DNA of 64,000 nt from Verpa conica (taxonomy: Eukaryota; Ascomycota; Pezizomycetes; Pezizales; Morchellaceae). This document shows positions 21,533 through 33,542 of this stretch, piece after piece (the first letter of the stretch is position 1; each line of letters starts with the position of its first letter). The notes under the pieces are model-generated. The model was not told where the DNA came from. It ran no database searches and saw only the letters and a program-made list of their open reading frames with translations. The stretch spans positions 558,001 to 622,000 of the forward strand of contig JAUFSD010000004.1 of assembly GCA_033030425.1 (NCBI GenBank). The letters are read 5' to 3'. Made by a program: the position numbers and the translations under genes.

Positions 21533-24500
21533 TTCAGGGACCGTTCCTTACACCCACATTCCCTTTCTTTCTTTCTCTCTTTTCTCACTATCTTTTCCCC
21601 CTGCCTTTCGCTTTCTCCCGGATTCGCTTTCAATTGGTTTGGAGCATGGGGTCATGAATTTTCCCCGTTTTCCAGGTCATTTACCAATTATTTTCATTTT
21701 TTTCCGGGTATTGTTTTGAGCTGGGACCGTTTTTTCACATTTTACGCTTTATGGGATATGTTACGACCAAGGGAAGTTGAGGAGTTGGACGTCGCTTTTT
21801 TTTTTTCACTACTTAGCCTGTTTTGCTAATGGCTCCGCATTACTTTTTTTTTATTTATTTGTTTGCGATTTTTATTTGTTGGTTGGCTATGGTGGTTTAA
21901 CATGAGTGATGTCAGGATTGGGCGAGACAGGGGTGGGCCGGAGTGATGGGATACCAGACAGGATATTTTTCCGCGACTTATTATTTTCTTTGGTTATCAA
22001 TTTCCTTTCAGAGCAATTGTATTAGTTACCCATTTGGTTATTATTTCCTTCTATCCCGTTTTTATCAAAATTATTTATTTTCTTGTCCTGTTCTGGTTTC
22101 GGTTATGCATGAGTATAAATATGCTTTATTTCTTCCTCTTGATAAAAAATATCGGGCACGAGGTGGGTAATTAAGATTATACTCAAATGTAGTTTTTATC
22201 TCTCTAAGTGCTTATCTTGGGTACTAATGATATAGTACTACATATATGTATGTATGTATGTGGGTAGGCCCGGGGTGATCATAGTCGGGTAGGCGGGATG
22301 GGCGAACAAGTCACGGATGAACCCACGTTGAAACTCCGAAACAGGTGATCGGACAGCATATGAACTCCAAAAATGAAAAATAAATACTAATATACTCATA
22401 TCTACATATTCATGTTCTATCTGGTCTTGTGACCAGCACGGACTCATGTGAAAAAGATAAGTACGTACATGTACTCATGTTTATTCGTGCCGCGTTTTAT
22501 TTATTTCTTTCTTTGTAGTTCATCCGCCTGTCGTGCCGCCAATCTGCCGACTTTATTTTTTTATTTATTTTTTTCTATTTTCCCCCCCTCCTTTCTTTTT
22601 ACAGGGCCCAGGGTCTCACGATTACGTTTGTACTTACCGATAATCTCCGAAATGCCCTATTTGAGAAAGATTGGTATAGATTAGATTTTTCTTAATGTAT
22701 GTATAAAGAAACTTGTAGCTTTGTACCCCAGCTGTTGTGCTACGATATATACCCCGTGTGAACTATTTTGCGTACGTTTTCTCATCTGTATGCAGCTGCT
22801 GCCGGGGACCGGGTAAGGAAGGAAGGATAGAATAGGATACAGTAAAAAACTTTCCTTTTATTTAATTTTCTCCTCTCATCGGGTCCTCGGGCACAGGAAT
22901 ATGTTCCTGTTCCCAGGGTGAACTGCATGTTCCGAGACCGTGATGGTTATGCCCGCTCTACCGAGAAATACTGCCTATGCATATGCGGAGGTTTCAACAC
23001 AATCCCAAAACTAGAGAGTACTCTATTCACAGACATTATGACGTTTATGGAGGAGAATGGGCTCGAGCTTTGGATCATCTCTCTTCCCCTTTCCCTCTTC
23101 CCTCTGTAAAGGCGTGCGCCGAGGAAGTACCGTGACCAGGCAGGCAGACAAAACTTGCAGCAAGGCAAGGGCAAGTAGAGGACAACTCTACTCTATATTC
23201 GGAGTTTATTTATTTATTTATTTATTCTTTCCTTGATTCGATGGATGCAGAGGGCTAACTTGCTTTGTGAGGTTCTCGCTAATAGACACCTTTAATGAGA
23301 GCGATGAGCAGATGGATCATGATCCAAACCTTTTTTTCTCTCGGTACGCCGGTTAACGCGAGAGCCTGAAGAAGCTTCGATGGCAGGGACTGCAGATTTC
23401 GGAATGGCGCCGAAATAAGATGCGATGCCTTTCCACTCCTCCTTACAAACCTATCCCCCCCCCCCCATATCCATGTCTGTTGTTGGACGTCTGGGGGCCA
23501 TTGGGACTTGTAGGATGGCAATCAAGGCAATCCATGGTGAACAACTTAATTCTATCGCGTGGACGTACCCCTGGAATAGGGATAGACGATAAAACCATGT
23601 TTCTAAGCACGCGTCTGCCTATGTCGAATACACTTTTTAGACGCGTTTACGCAATCAGCGTCGAAACGGCATAATAGAGAGACCTGTGTGTGTGTGGGAT
23701 TGAAGTATGTCGATGGCTTGAGCTGTCGTCAGATATATGTACGAAGCAAATGCATACTCGTATCTTTGAACTTATCGGGAACCTACCAGCCGGGCCGAAG
23801 ACATATTTCTTATATATTCCAGGATCCCAAATCTCTTCCGGATAAACGTTGCTAGATCTCCCGTCTTGTTGGGATTTTCTAGTTCCTCCCTTCAGTTTAG
23901 GGTGTGGTATCTTGAGCATTCCTAGTCAGATAATACCGTTGGCGCAATCTCCAAAACCCGTCACTTCCTCGTCTCCGTGGATTTTCTCATCCCACGTGCT
24001 CTCATTCTCAAGGGACCCTAGAGTACAACCCGTAAGAACTCTACCCCGCAGCGGTGCTCTCGGCTCCCCCTTGCAAATAAGCCGAGGCGGACGTCACTTA
24101 CAGGATCAAGGATAGTTAACACCAGCCCGTGTCCATCCATGGGCGTGCAGGACTTAGTTATGGCATAACTACAGTGTTAGGTCTCCCCCGGGAGTCCTCT
24201 TCAGTCGGCACCATAGTCTTCGCCTTTAGGTGCTGGATATCTAGTATCGTACAACCTTGAGAAGGCAATCGCAGCCTGTCCCCACCGCGTATGGATCTAT
24301 ATATACGAACTATCGCTTGATATTACCTAGAGAGTTAGCATTGTACTTTTGAAGTACTGCATGACCACATCTCTGACGATGGACCCACCACACCATAGGC
24401 ACTTTTTTAAGGGTATTTGAAAGAATATACGTACTTTCCAGCTCCAGCAGTGTCAATTTAGAATCGGCCGATCTCTCCCCACCACCCAAACCACTGCGCA

Positions 24501-26377
24501 GATTTCCCCCGACTTTCACAAGCAATATTGATGCAGTCTTGTACCTCCGGAGTGCAGTTTCATGTTGTGAGGGACAAGCAAGGCGGGCGTTCTGGAAATT
24601 GGATTCGTGTGCATCTAAGCTGACGGATTTCGTTTAGGCCACAGTATATCTCCGACGATGTCTGTAGTAGCCAGTAAGGCGCTGAGAACAGAAGGTGCAC
24701 GAGCATTGGCTGCTGTCCCCTCCTGCGGTGAGGTGGATGCCTAATGAACAGAGGCTAGGAATTTTTTTTTCAAAGATTCTAGGACGAATCATATGCTGTT
24801 CATGTGCAGCGCGGTAACGGTCGTTGTCGAACCACCGCGGAGGGGGTGTGATTGGTCTGAGTATCTGGACTATATTCGAATCTTACTCACACTCCAGCCA
24901 TTTCGATTTGTAGTCCTTGGGAATCACGGAAGTAATATCATGATCAACATCTTCCGATGGCTCTTTGGGCTATCGAACATTCGGAGGTTGACTCTAAATC
25001 CAGCAATAGTCATCGGGTCAAGATAAGAAGAGAAGGGCTAGTGTTTCAGTGAGAATTTTGCTCATCTCGGCTTTTCCGCTCATCTCCGAGGTAGTCCTGT
25101 GTCAACACAGAATGAGTAGCCGTTACTTGCTCATATTTCATCCCCTCTTATTATTTAGATGGCTCCCTTGTCTTTGTCTGTGCGCATATATCCCAAATCA
25201 TATACTATCACTCATAATAACTAGCGTGAACAATCTGTGGTTGTAATCATCTCGCGTCACTCGGTATGATAGGAGCACTTTTTTTTTGAAAACGACCTTC
25301 TTAATAGGCTATCATCTATTTGTATTGGTAGAGGCGGGTATTGGGGTGGTGTATGAGTCTAATGGGGTGTCTAGAGCTAAATATTTTGATATAGAATATT
25401 ACCTAGGGAAGTAACCAAGTAGACCCTCTTTATTTAATATCTCCGCGTTCCAATCCCCAAGAAATCCCCTAGAATATTGCTTTTCCCTAGGTTCTTACCC
25501 TATGTCAGCTACAGCAATGTTTTAGGGGCAAGCCCATTATTCTTTATTAGTAAGGTTGTATCAGTTCCCTCCCCCAGTTATCATAATTCCCCTATCTAGT
25601 ATTGAAGATGAGCTTAGTAGACTATGCGTATCTTCAACAGATTTCTCTCGAGAACTTCCTCTTTCTTTCCCTCTGGCTCTTTTATACAAATGCGCTGCAA
25701 CATTCTAATGGGGGCGGGTAGGCATAGGAGCTGAGAGTAGGGAAGGATAAAAGTAAAGAAATATGTAGAGAAGAGAGAGAGAGTAGAAAGAAGAACGTTC
25801 TTTCGCCAGCCAAACCATCGTGTTAGCTACAAGCTCTATGGTATCGATCATACCTGCCTATGTTTTCGTAGGTAGGAATCATAGGGCTTATATTCATCAA
25901 ACACCTGCATTCACAAAATACTGTTTTCAGCAGAAAACGTAAAATGTCAGTCTTTGTATTGCCGGCATTCAGCAAAGTCGGGATAAAGCCATCAGACCCA
26001 AGATTCACTTCGAGCAACTCTGTGGACCTTAATAGGGCGAGTTAACTAGTCATATACCTAGCATAAACTGGTCAGAAAAGCCCAGAAAACATGAAACTAA
26101 CGTTGGTGGTCGTTATTTAGCCTCTGTGGAGAGAAACTCATGAAGGGGAAGAAATAACGTGTTACTATGTAGGCCCATAGATGTTAGTCTCAATGATGCA
26201 ACAGAAGCCGTGCCTTAGCTTCTCTTCTCCGATGAAGTTTTAACTGAAATCTTTTACTATGACAGTGATTTCTTATTAAGTGGTTTTAGGAACTATATAG
26301 AAGGGTATGATTAATCTTGAATACACCCCGCGATGTTGATGAGAACATCCAAGCGTTCAAATATTTTCCTGGTTAAT
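21533..26377. other. gene-poor region downstream of HAP5
   Basis: 21533-22170 is T/C-rich and probably the HAP5 3' flank. Simple repeats are (TATG)n near 22244-22261 and (TTTA)n at 23205-23226, and a C-run lies near 23457. A possible single exon lies at 23647-23919 (minus). A minus-strand frame at 24310-24525 is unassigned. No complete gene is seen. Confidence 0.55.
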
Positions 26378-26835
26378 TTACTCAACAGCAGCATTCACGC
26401 TGTCTTCACTTGTAACGCCACAGATAAGCTTCAACAGTTTCATACTATAGCCCTCATTCCGTTCTTTACCCTCTGTTTTACTATGTATAGCTTCGATTTC
26501 GCTAGAAACTCATCTAGCAATTTGTAGCCTTGTACGAGAGGATATAATAATACCAGTACCACCGACTTGTACGTATACCTGGGCTACGCCCTTACTAACC
26601 CTGCGTCTAGCTTCGGTAATGAAGGTGACAGATTTCGGAGGAGGATGAACTTTTTTAGGGTCAATAGCAGGGCATGTGTCTCTGGGTTGTAATAGTGAAG
26701 TTATGACTAGTGGGTAGAGGCCTTCAATGGACTTTCTAATACTTCCAGCAGGTGGGATAAGCGCCAGATTATGCCAGTCTTTGGAGGGGATAGAAATTAT
26801 ACTGATTATGGTTTTTTGGGGTTTGAGTTTGTATT
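26378..26835 (-). pseudogene. unassigned degraded reading frame
   Basis: The minus strand from about 26835 to 26378 reads through about 150 codons with a single internal TGA (near 26510). This is unusual for its AT-rich surroundings. It has coding-like text such as NLALIPPAGSIRKSIEGLY, PPPKSVTFITEARRRV and GGTGIIISSRTRL. No initiating ATG or known domain was recognised. It could be a remnant of a gene or of a mobile element. A second weak minus-strand frame at 25823-26017 may belong with it. Confidence 0.4.
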
Positions 26836-28066
26836 AATGGTATTTAAAAGAATTCTAAGAGTAATAAAGTTGAACTATCAGCTACTAAAGTCTAGCGTAT
26901 TACGCCTTAGCGGTTCTGAATAAGAACTTCCTGTAATTTCATAGTGGCACTCTTTCTACAATTGTTACATAGAGTATTTTTTAGGTTACCCGCACATGAT
27001 ATAAAGTAATCCTTTAAGGCTCCTTAGTTGGGTTATATACATGATGAAATGAGCAAAAAAATTAATGCTAGAGGAGACTTCGTAAATAGGCTATAGGTCA
27101 CCTGTGTCTAAAGTCTCAAGAGTGACTCTAAGAGACCATCACCATTGAAGGGTGGCTGATATAGAGTATATAGAGCTATAGAAGCGCCTAGCTAGAGCAT
27201 TAGTGAAATTCGTACGTGTCGGTAAAAATAACTAAATCTCCGATCGAGAACTACAACCGGAAACGTTTCATAGCCTATACCGAGTGACAAGACATGATAT
27301 TTTTTTATTTAAAGAACCTACCTAGGCGTACCTACTCTTTTTTATACCTTAGCCACAGGGTTTCATATATTTATGATTGATTTATTCATTCCTACACTTA
27401 TTTTTTCGGGAAAAAAAACTATACCAATAGTCTTTATCTATCTATCTACTTGCATAGACCTAGCTGGGGGTCTTCAATACAGGCGGCTCTGTCTATAAAA
27501 GTATGGTCAGAACTGGGAATTGTAAACAATAAAGTGAGAATATGCTTATAAGAAAGGTGTTCTAGCCGGATCTGGAAGGAATTATTCCAGATATAGTCTA
27601 GTGGGGCGTTTTGAGGGACTGTCTACTAAGAATATTCTTATAAATAATATTCTTATAGACACTAGAGTTGCCTGTAGTAATATCTATGTATGTTCCCGTG
27701 AGCAAGTCTACAGCTAGGGGTCACACTCCGGATCTCGAAACCATGCATGTACCCACGCATAAATATAGAATCATGATCGGGGCTTGCGTCTTCCACTGTG
27801 TCCTCCATAAAATATTCGCTATACTATGTGCAAATGATGACATATTTTCGCTCCCAAGGAACCTTGTCCCCAATCCGCATGTAGGCACAATAAAAAATGG
27901 CCCTTTTTGTCTTAACTAACAATATTTAGAGATTAGTGGTTTATTGCCGAATGGTACTAAATAATCCTGGTTTGTTATGTAGATCTTTTAGGTTCGTTTT
28001 TAGAGGGAACCCACACGGCCGATATGTTCCTAGGTCGACTTGGCAGGATAATTATGGATACGGTAC
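26836..28066. other. intergenic region left of the nested transposons
   Basis: No gene was recognised. AATATTCTTATA is repeated around 27630-27660 and gives a palindromic patch. A 83-codon plus-strand frame at 27668-27919 has no known domain. Confidence 0.55.
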
Positions 28067-28197
28067 TAGAGGCGCTCGCGGGGGTATGACGAATTCTACA
28101 GAGAGCAGAAAATGAACTTCAACCAAGCTGATTTTTAGGTTATTCTAACTATCAAAAGGGTTTTCTTGACTTCCGTAAAATTTTTGTATCTGAGCTT

Positions 28198-28202
28198 GGG
28201 GT
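28198..28202. repeat. target site duplication, left copy
   Basis: GGGGT directly precedes the left LTR and is repeated directly after the right LTR at 32942-32946. Five bases is the usual size for Ty1/copia integration. Confidence 0.9.
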
Positions 28203-28407
28203 TGAAGTTCAGTGTGAAGTTAAGAAGATGATTCTATTAAACGAGTGGGAAATCTGTCCCCTATTTATACAATAATATCTGTTACACAAACAATATGAGT
28301 CATTCTCGCCGGAATGCTCTTCCTTATTCCTTAAACTTCCACAACAATCTAGATAATCCCATTGTTTTAATACATGACTAATACATGACAAATGTACAAT
28401 TTTAACA
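28203..28407 (-). repeat. 3' LTR of the copia element
   Basis: 205 bp. In element sense it begins TGTTAAAATTGTACA and ends in CA. It is paired with 32734-32941 and contains a TATTGTATAAAT-like stretch that could serve as the promoter core. Confidence 0.97.
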
Positions 28408-28420
28408 CTTCCCCTCATTT
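28408..28420 (-). other. polypurine tract of the copia element
   Basis: In element sense AAATGAGGGGAAG abuts the 3' LTR. This is the expected position and composition for plus-strand priming. Confidence 0.8.
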
Positions 28421-31400
28421 GTTACCTCGTATTGAAATGGCATGTTGAAGGTGTGCTGGTTTTGGTAGACCTTTTGTGAGAATGTCGGCGATATTGTCAG
28501 AGGTGGAGACATATTCTATGGAGAATATTCCTGATTCGTACCATTCACGAGTGGAGTGGTATTGAATATCGATGTGTTTGGATCTATCATGAATACGTGG
28601 ATTCCGAACTAGCTCAATGGAGCCAGTGTTGTCAGCGTGTATTGTATAGTTGTAATGTTGATCAAGCTCTGTTAGGCCGGATTTTAACCATACAAGTTGC
28701 TTCGCGGTTAGGTTAAGGGCCATATATTCCGCTTCGGTGGTTGACGTAGCAACTGCTCTTTGTTTGCGACTTCTCCAACTAATAGTTGAGTTTCCAAGTT
28801 GAAAGACGTATCCAGAAAAGGATTTTCGATCAGAAATGTTGGAACCGAATGAGCTATCTGAGAACCCATGTAACGTATTGTCGGAGTGTTTGGAGTAGAA
28901 CAGTGTCCAGTCTTTAGTGCCTTTGAGGTATCTGAGAACTCGTTTGGCAGCAATTAAGTGTTCTGCCGTAGGGCAGGAGGAAAACTGGGAGAGAAAGGTG
29001 ACTGTGTGAGAGATGTCGGGTCTGGTCCCGATACTGGCATACATAAGGGATCCGATTATGGATTGATAGAGTTTTTGATTATCTATCATGGACTCTGGTG
29101 TCCCAAGTGTGAGCAGGGTGTTGGGTTCTAGTGGCGTGCCAACTGGCCTAGATTCATGCATTTGGAACTTTTCGAGGAGTTTTTGTATGTACCCTTTTTG
29201 AGAAAGGTGTATGCCATCTGAGGTGCAGTCAATTTCTAATCCCAGGATGTATTTGGATTCGCCGAGGTCTGTGCATTCGAAATCTGTCATGAGAGACTGT
29301 TTGATGCCTTGTCGATAATTGTTGCTGGGTCCAAATATCATAATGTCGTCGACGTAGACGGCTAGGTAGATGTGTTCTGTGGAGTTAATGAACACACATG
29401 GATCGAAGTAGGATGCTTTGCATCCTTTCAGTTTGAGAGAGTCAACCAGGCAGGCGTACCACTCTCAAGGGGACTGTTTCAATCCGTAGATGTATTTGCG
29501 AAGTTTACACACTTTGTTGTCTTGTTTGTATCCTTCGGGAAGTTCTAAGTAGATTTCTTCCTTAAGGACACCGTGAAGAAAGGCGGTTTTGACGTCTAAC
29601 TGAATGGGAATCCAGTTGTTGTGGGCAGCAAGAGCTAGTAGGAGTCGTAGAGAGTCATAACGGGCAACTGGTGAGAAGGTTTCATCGAAATCAAGACCTG
29701 GTATTTGTGAATAACCTTTGGCGACATATCTGGCCTTGTATCGTTCAATGGTTCCGTCTCGGTTGTGTTTTGTTTTGTACACCCATCTTCCTTTTACGAC
29801 TTCTCGATTTTGAGGTCGTTCTACTATATCCCAAGTGTTATTTTTAATGAGTGCGTCGTATTCTTCCTTCATTGCTTTATTCCAAAGTTCCGTGTCTTCC
29901 CCTGAAGTGGCTTGTCAAAAGGTAACTGGATCGGTGCTGATGTATGCATAGTGAACTGGAATGTCAGTTGCAGTGTTTGCTCGGGCTTGACGAAGTTGTT
30001 TTCTTAGATCATTTCTTTGGGTTCGATGTTCTCTTAAGGATTCATCCTTTAGACGTTCATGATCTTTGGGGTCTTTGTTTTGCTCAATAACTAGGAAATC
30101 ATCTTTCAGATCTCTGTCTAGTTTCTCGATTTTGGCTTGTATTCTGCGTATTTCTGTGTTCCTTTGTTCTTGTTCGATTTGGGTTGTTTTTTCGACTGGC
30201 TTCTTTTCTCTTGTTGACCGTCTAGGTGTTTGGAAAGGGGGAGGAATTGGTGCAATTGTTTCCTTTTTTGGTGGAGATAGTGGAAAGTCTCCGGGAGTGT
30301 GTGTTTCTGGTTCTGATTCTTCATCAGAGTCGGGTAGCGGAAGTATGAATTCTTTTTCTTCCCCTTCGTCTTCTAAAGGAACTGCTTCTTTTCCTTTTGG
30401 AGATGACTCTGGTACTGACGCTTCGAGTTTTGGAGTTTCTATAGGGGGGTAGGAGATATCAATTGATACTTCCCCTGAAGCTGGAGAGGGGAACGTGAGA
30501 TCTCTAGTGACTACCACCTTGTGTTGAGATGGTATCCAAACTCGGTATTGTGTGTCGCTGTCTGTGTATCCAACAAATTTTCCTTCGACTGCTCTTGGTT
30601 CTAATTTGCTTCCGGCTGGCCTGGCTTCCTTGTGAATATGGATGTAGCATTTCTGACCGAAAGGGTGAGCATGTTTGATTGTTGGTTTCTTTCCATGGAG
30701 TGCTTCGTATGGGGTTTTATCCTTTAGAGCACTGTGTAGGAGCCTATTTTTAAGGTAGACAGCAGTTGAGTACGCTTCTTGCCATAGGATTCGGGGATGG
30801 TCCATTATCATGCATCGAACCATTGTGGTTACCGTCCTGTTGAATCTTTCGGCTACTCCATTTGATTCATGGGAGTATGGTGGCGTTGTCTCTTGAGTGA
30901 TGCCCTCTTTTCCGAAGAAGGTCTTGGTATTTTTGTTGACATATTCGCCTCCACCATCAGCTCTGAACCTTTTTATTGTGGTGTTATGCTGATTTTTGAC
31001 CTTATTGGTGAAGTGTTCGATGGCTTTACACGCATCGTCTTTATTCTTTAGGAAGTAAATCCAAGAATAGCGAGTGTAGTCGTCTATAAAAGACATATAG
31101 TACTGGCATTTGTCCTGAGACATTACTCTTTGTTTACCAGAGAGATCTGAATGGACTAGTTCGAAGGGTTGTGTAGCACGAGTACTTATTGTCTTTGGAA
31201 CCGAATGAGTGCTTTTTGAAAGGGCGCATGGTCCGCAGTGGAAGTTACTTGGTTTCTTTGGGAGATTGGTACGGTCGGCATACAGGCTATGAAGACTAGA
31301 CGGGTGTCCGAGTGCTTCATGCCATTCAGAGTAAGAAGAGAGACGTGCTACATTTTCAACTATTTGTACATTCCAGTGCCCGTTTACCAATTTTCCCCAG

Positions 31401-31750
31401 AGTAGTTCCTTTTCGCCCTTTTTAACAATTTTGTTTCCTCCTCCTGCATCAACTCTGCACCCCTTTTTATCAAGAACGGTCTCGGAGATGAGACCAACTG
31501 GTCCGAACGTGGGGACGAAGACATCGATGGTAACGACTGAAGTTCTTCCTCCGTCAGGGAGCCAACACTCGATGAGGATATCTCCAATTCCTGGAGCTCG
31601 GTGAGCGGTCCCATCAGCTGTTCTAACGATTCCGTCGTATGGTCGAATCGTGGTGAAGAGTTCTTTGTGGGGAGAGATGTGAGCAGTTGCGCCAGAGTCG
31701 AATATCCAAGGTGAGGGAGTCGAGGAATTATGGCGTACCATTAAAACGGT
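28415..31750 (-). pseudogene. copia pol (protease, integrase, reverse transcriptase, RNase H) with two internal stops
   Basis: One reading frame covers the region but is interrupted by TGA at 29915-29917, in the link before the reverse transcriptase, and TGA at 29465-29467, inside the reverse transcriptase just after YGLKQSP. Seen in order are: protease motif WIFDSGATAH (about 31710-31680); integrase HHCC zinc region (WHEALGHPS to CGPCALS) and the catalytic core with HSDLSG, SFIDDYTRYSW and ESNGVAERFNRT; a variable Pro/Glu-rich linker; reverse transcriptase with KGRWVYKTK, QLDVKTAFLHG and YVDDIMIFG; and RNase H with TTEAEYMAL and the C-terminal NIADILTKGLP. Both breaks are nonsense substitutions without frame change. 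Confidence 0.95.
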
Positions 31751-31799
31751 TACCGAATTATGTGTGCTTGTGGAGGCATTATCCTCCTTCCCTTTTCCT

Positions 31800-32653
31800 T
31801 TTCCTCCTTTCTTTCTCCATTCTTTTTCCTTCTTGAGCCTTCTGCAATCATCGTGGGTGTGATTTGTGATCTTTTTTCCTGTTTTCGCCAAACAGTAGGT
31901 ACACCATTTCTTGGTGCCATGACTGGTGTTGAAGACAGTGTCTTCGGAGTTACCAGTCTTGTTGGCGGATAGATCGGTGAGTCTATTGTAGACGTCTTCG
32001 TAGGAGAGATTCTCCTTGGTTTGGAGATTGTCGATGATATTTACCATTGAGGTGGCAGTGTTTAGGGAAACAAGCAGTAGGGCTGCTTTGGCTCGGTTAG
32101 ATTCTGCGACGGAGTGGAAGTCTTTGGATAATCCTTCTTTTGTTGTGTCCTGGCATCGTTGCTGGAACCTATTCCATTGATTTTGGAATGTGCTGGTTCT
32201 GCAAGAGAGGTGTTGTCCCGTAACGTAGGTTCAGGAGCGTCATGAGGATATTAATTGTTGTTGCTGGAGTTTCCCTATCAAAAAGGTCTTTAAGGGCTTT
32301 CCAGGCACCGTGTGCGCTGCCGGCGGCAACGACTGTGGTTTGTAGTTCTTCTGATACACCGTTGAGTAAAAGTGCGAGAGCTCGCTTAGAGATGGATTTC
32401 CAAGTCTTATGCTCTGTGGAGGTTTTGTCGGTCGGTTCTTTTTCCTCGCCATTCACATTTTCCCACCATTCAACTGAATCAAAGGTAATCTTCCAGGCTC
32501 CTGCCTGTGCTCGATAGTTTGACTGTCCCCAAGAATCTTAAGTCTATCTGTTTTGACCATGAGATTTCCCATAGGATTGGGAATGGCAGTGCTCGTAGGT
32601 TGGACTACAGTTTCATCACCGGACTTGCTTGTAGAAGCTGCTCCTGAAGACAT
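31800..32653 (-). pseudogene. copia gag region with two frame breaks
   Basis: The frame starts at 32653 (MSSGAASTSKSG). It loses its phase near 32526-32530 at a short homopolymer (C-run on the plus strand), and changes frame again between about 32185 and 32215, before joining the pol frame. Recognisable gag text includes WKITFDSVEWWEN, KAWKALKDLF-like packing segments and a variant zinc knuckle (CTYC..H..DDC at about 31903-31840). With two phase losses no full Gag can be made from this copy. Confidence 0.85.
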
Positions 32654-32720
32654 GGTTTGGTATTGGGTGTATGTGTTTGTGAGAGAAGGTAAAGAATAGC
32701 GGGGTTTATTGTGCAGAACC

Positions 32721-32733
32721 CGGGCTCATAACC
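32721..32733 (-). other. primer-binding site matching the initiator tRNA-Met anticodon arm
   Basis: The plus strand reads CGGGCTCATAACC directly beside the 5' LTR. GGGCTCATAACC is the anticodon arm/loop sequence of initiator tRNA-Met (CAT anticodon), so the element RNA would pair with an internal tRNA segment. Priming from a cleaved half tRNA is known for Drosophila copia. Confidence 0.8.
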
Positions 32734-32941
32734 TGAAGTTCAGTGTAAAGTGAAGAAGATGATTTTTATTAAATGAGTGGGAAAGCTGTCTCTTATTTAT
32801 ACAATAATATCTGTTACACAAAAACAATATGAGTCATTCTCACCGGAATGCTCTTCCTTATTCCGTAAACTTCCACAACAATCTAGATAATTCCATTATC
32901 TTAATACATGACTAATACATGACAAATGTACAATTTTAACA
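32734..32941 (-). repeat. 5' LTR of the copia element
   Basis: 208 bp, TG..CA, followed by the second GGGGT target copy. It differs from the other LTR by about 13 substitutions and small A/T indels, many of them C/T or G/A. Confidence 0.97.
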
Positions 32942-32946
32942 GGGGT
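32942..32946. repeat. target site duplication, right copy
   Basis: GGGGT, identical to 28198-28202. Confidence 0.9.
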
Positions 32947-33015
32947 CACTTATTGACTTGTTGATTTTTGGTGGAATTCGTCACACCCGGGTTCGTCATA
33001 CCCCGGGCGCCTCTA

Positions 33016-33542
33016 CTGTTGTATTTTGTCGATCATTTCCTTACGCTCTTAGTATATAGACTAAACTGAGTAAAGTCATGTGGATCTTCCGGTAAACACT
33101 TTTGGGTAATAAGCCAATGATCCTAATGAGTGAAAGACCTCTATGGGTACCTATAAAAGCACTCACCCCTATCAACCTCGTTTCTGATAAGACTCAGACA
33201 CAAATAAAAAGAAGAAATATTCCCACACTTATCCTCTTTTAATCTATATATATATACAGAATTACCGAATGATCCACTGATATAACTTTATGTCCCTTAA
33301 ACATATATCTATCGTAGTCTAAATATCTCAACTACACTGTAGCAGGGGAAAGCGCCTGTAATATACTGGACCAAACTAAATGTTTGACTGATCGCACAGA
33401 AGTACATAACATAACATAGAACGTGTATAGAAAATAAAATAATTATACCACCTCAGTCCATCACTCCGTCCTTCACTCCCACAATTCCCTCACCATGTTT
33501 TATCTCCGGCCTATCAACTCCAACCTCAGTAACCACCTATTA
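33016..33542. other. intergenic, AT-rich; nothing recognised
   Basis: It lies between the TIR element and the 3' end of the AP-2 mu gene. It holds a TATATATATA tract near 33246 and no coding signal. Confidence 0.6.

Larger units (their letters stand above)
28203..32941 (-). mobile_element. Ty1/copia LTR retrotransposon, structurally complete, coding region broken
   Basis: 4739 bp bounded by two LTRs (28203-28407 and 32734-32941), each TG..CA, with a 5-bp target duplication GGGGT. Transcription runs on the minus strand. The domain order protease, integrase, reverse transcriptase, RNase H defines the copia superfamily. A primer-binding site lies at 32721-32733 and a polypurine tract at 28408-28420. 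The LTRs differ by roughly 13 substitutions plus small indels over about 205 nt by eye (about 93% identity), so insertion is not recent. Gag has two frame breaks and pol two nonsense codons, so autonomous movement is unlikely. It sits inside a TIR element. Confidence 0.97.
28069..33013. mobile_element. about 200-bp TIR element (MITE-like) interrupted by a copia retrotransposon
   Basis: The left end 28069-28096 (GAGGCGCTCGCGGGGG then TATGACGAATTC) is matched in inverted orientation by 32992-33013 (reverse complement GAGGCGCCCGGGG then TATGACGAA). Both ends are flanked by TA (28067-28068 and 33014-33015), as for Tc1/mariner-type insertion. Excluding the LTR retrotransposon and one target copy, the element is about 200 bp and non-coding. 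Near the right end TTCGTCA(C/T)ACCCGGG is duplicated in tandem (32978-33006). Confidence 0.7.

Noticed and set aside
30066..30452. 128-codon plus-strand frame
   Set aside because: Antisense to the Glu/Pro-rich linker of copia pol.
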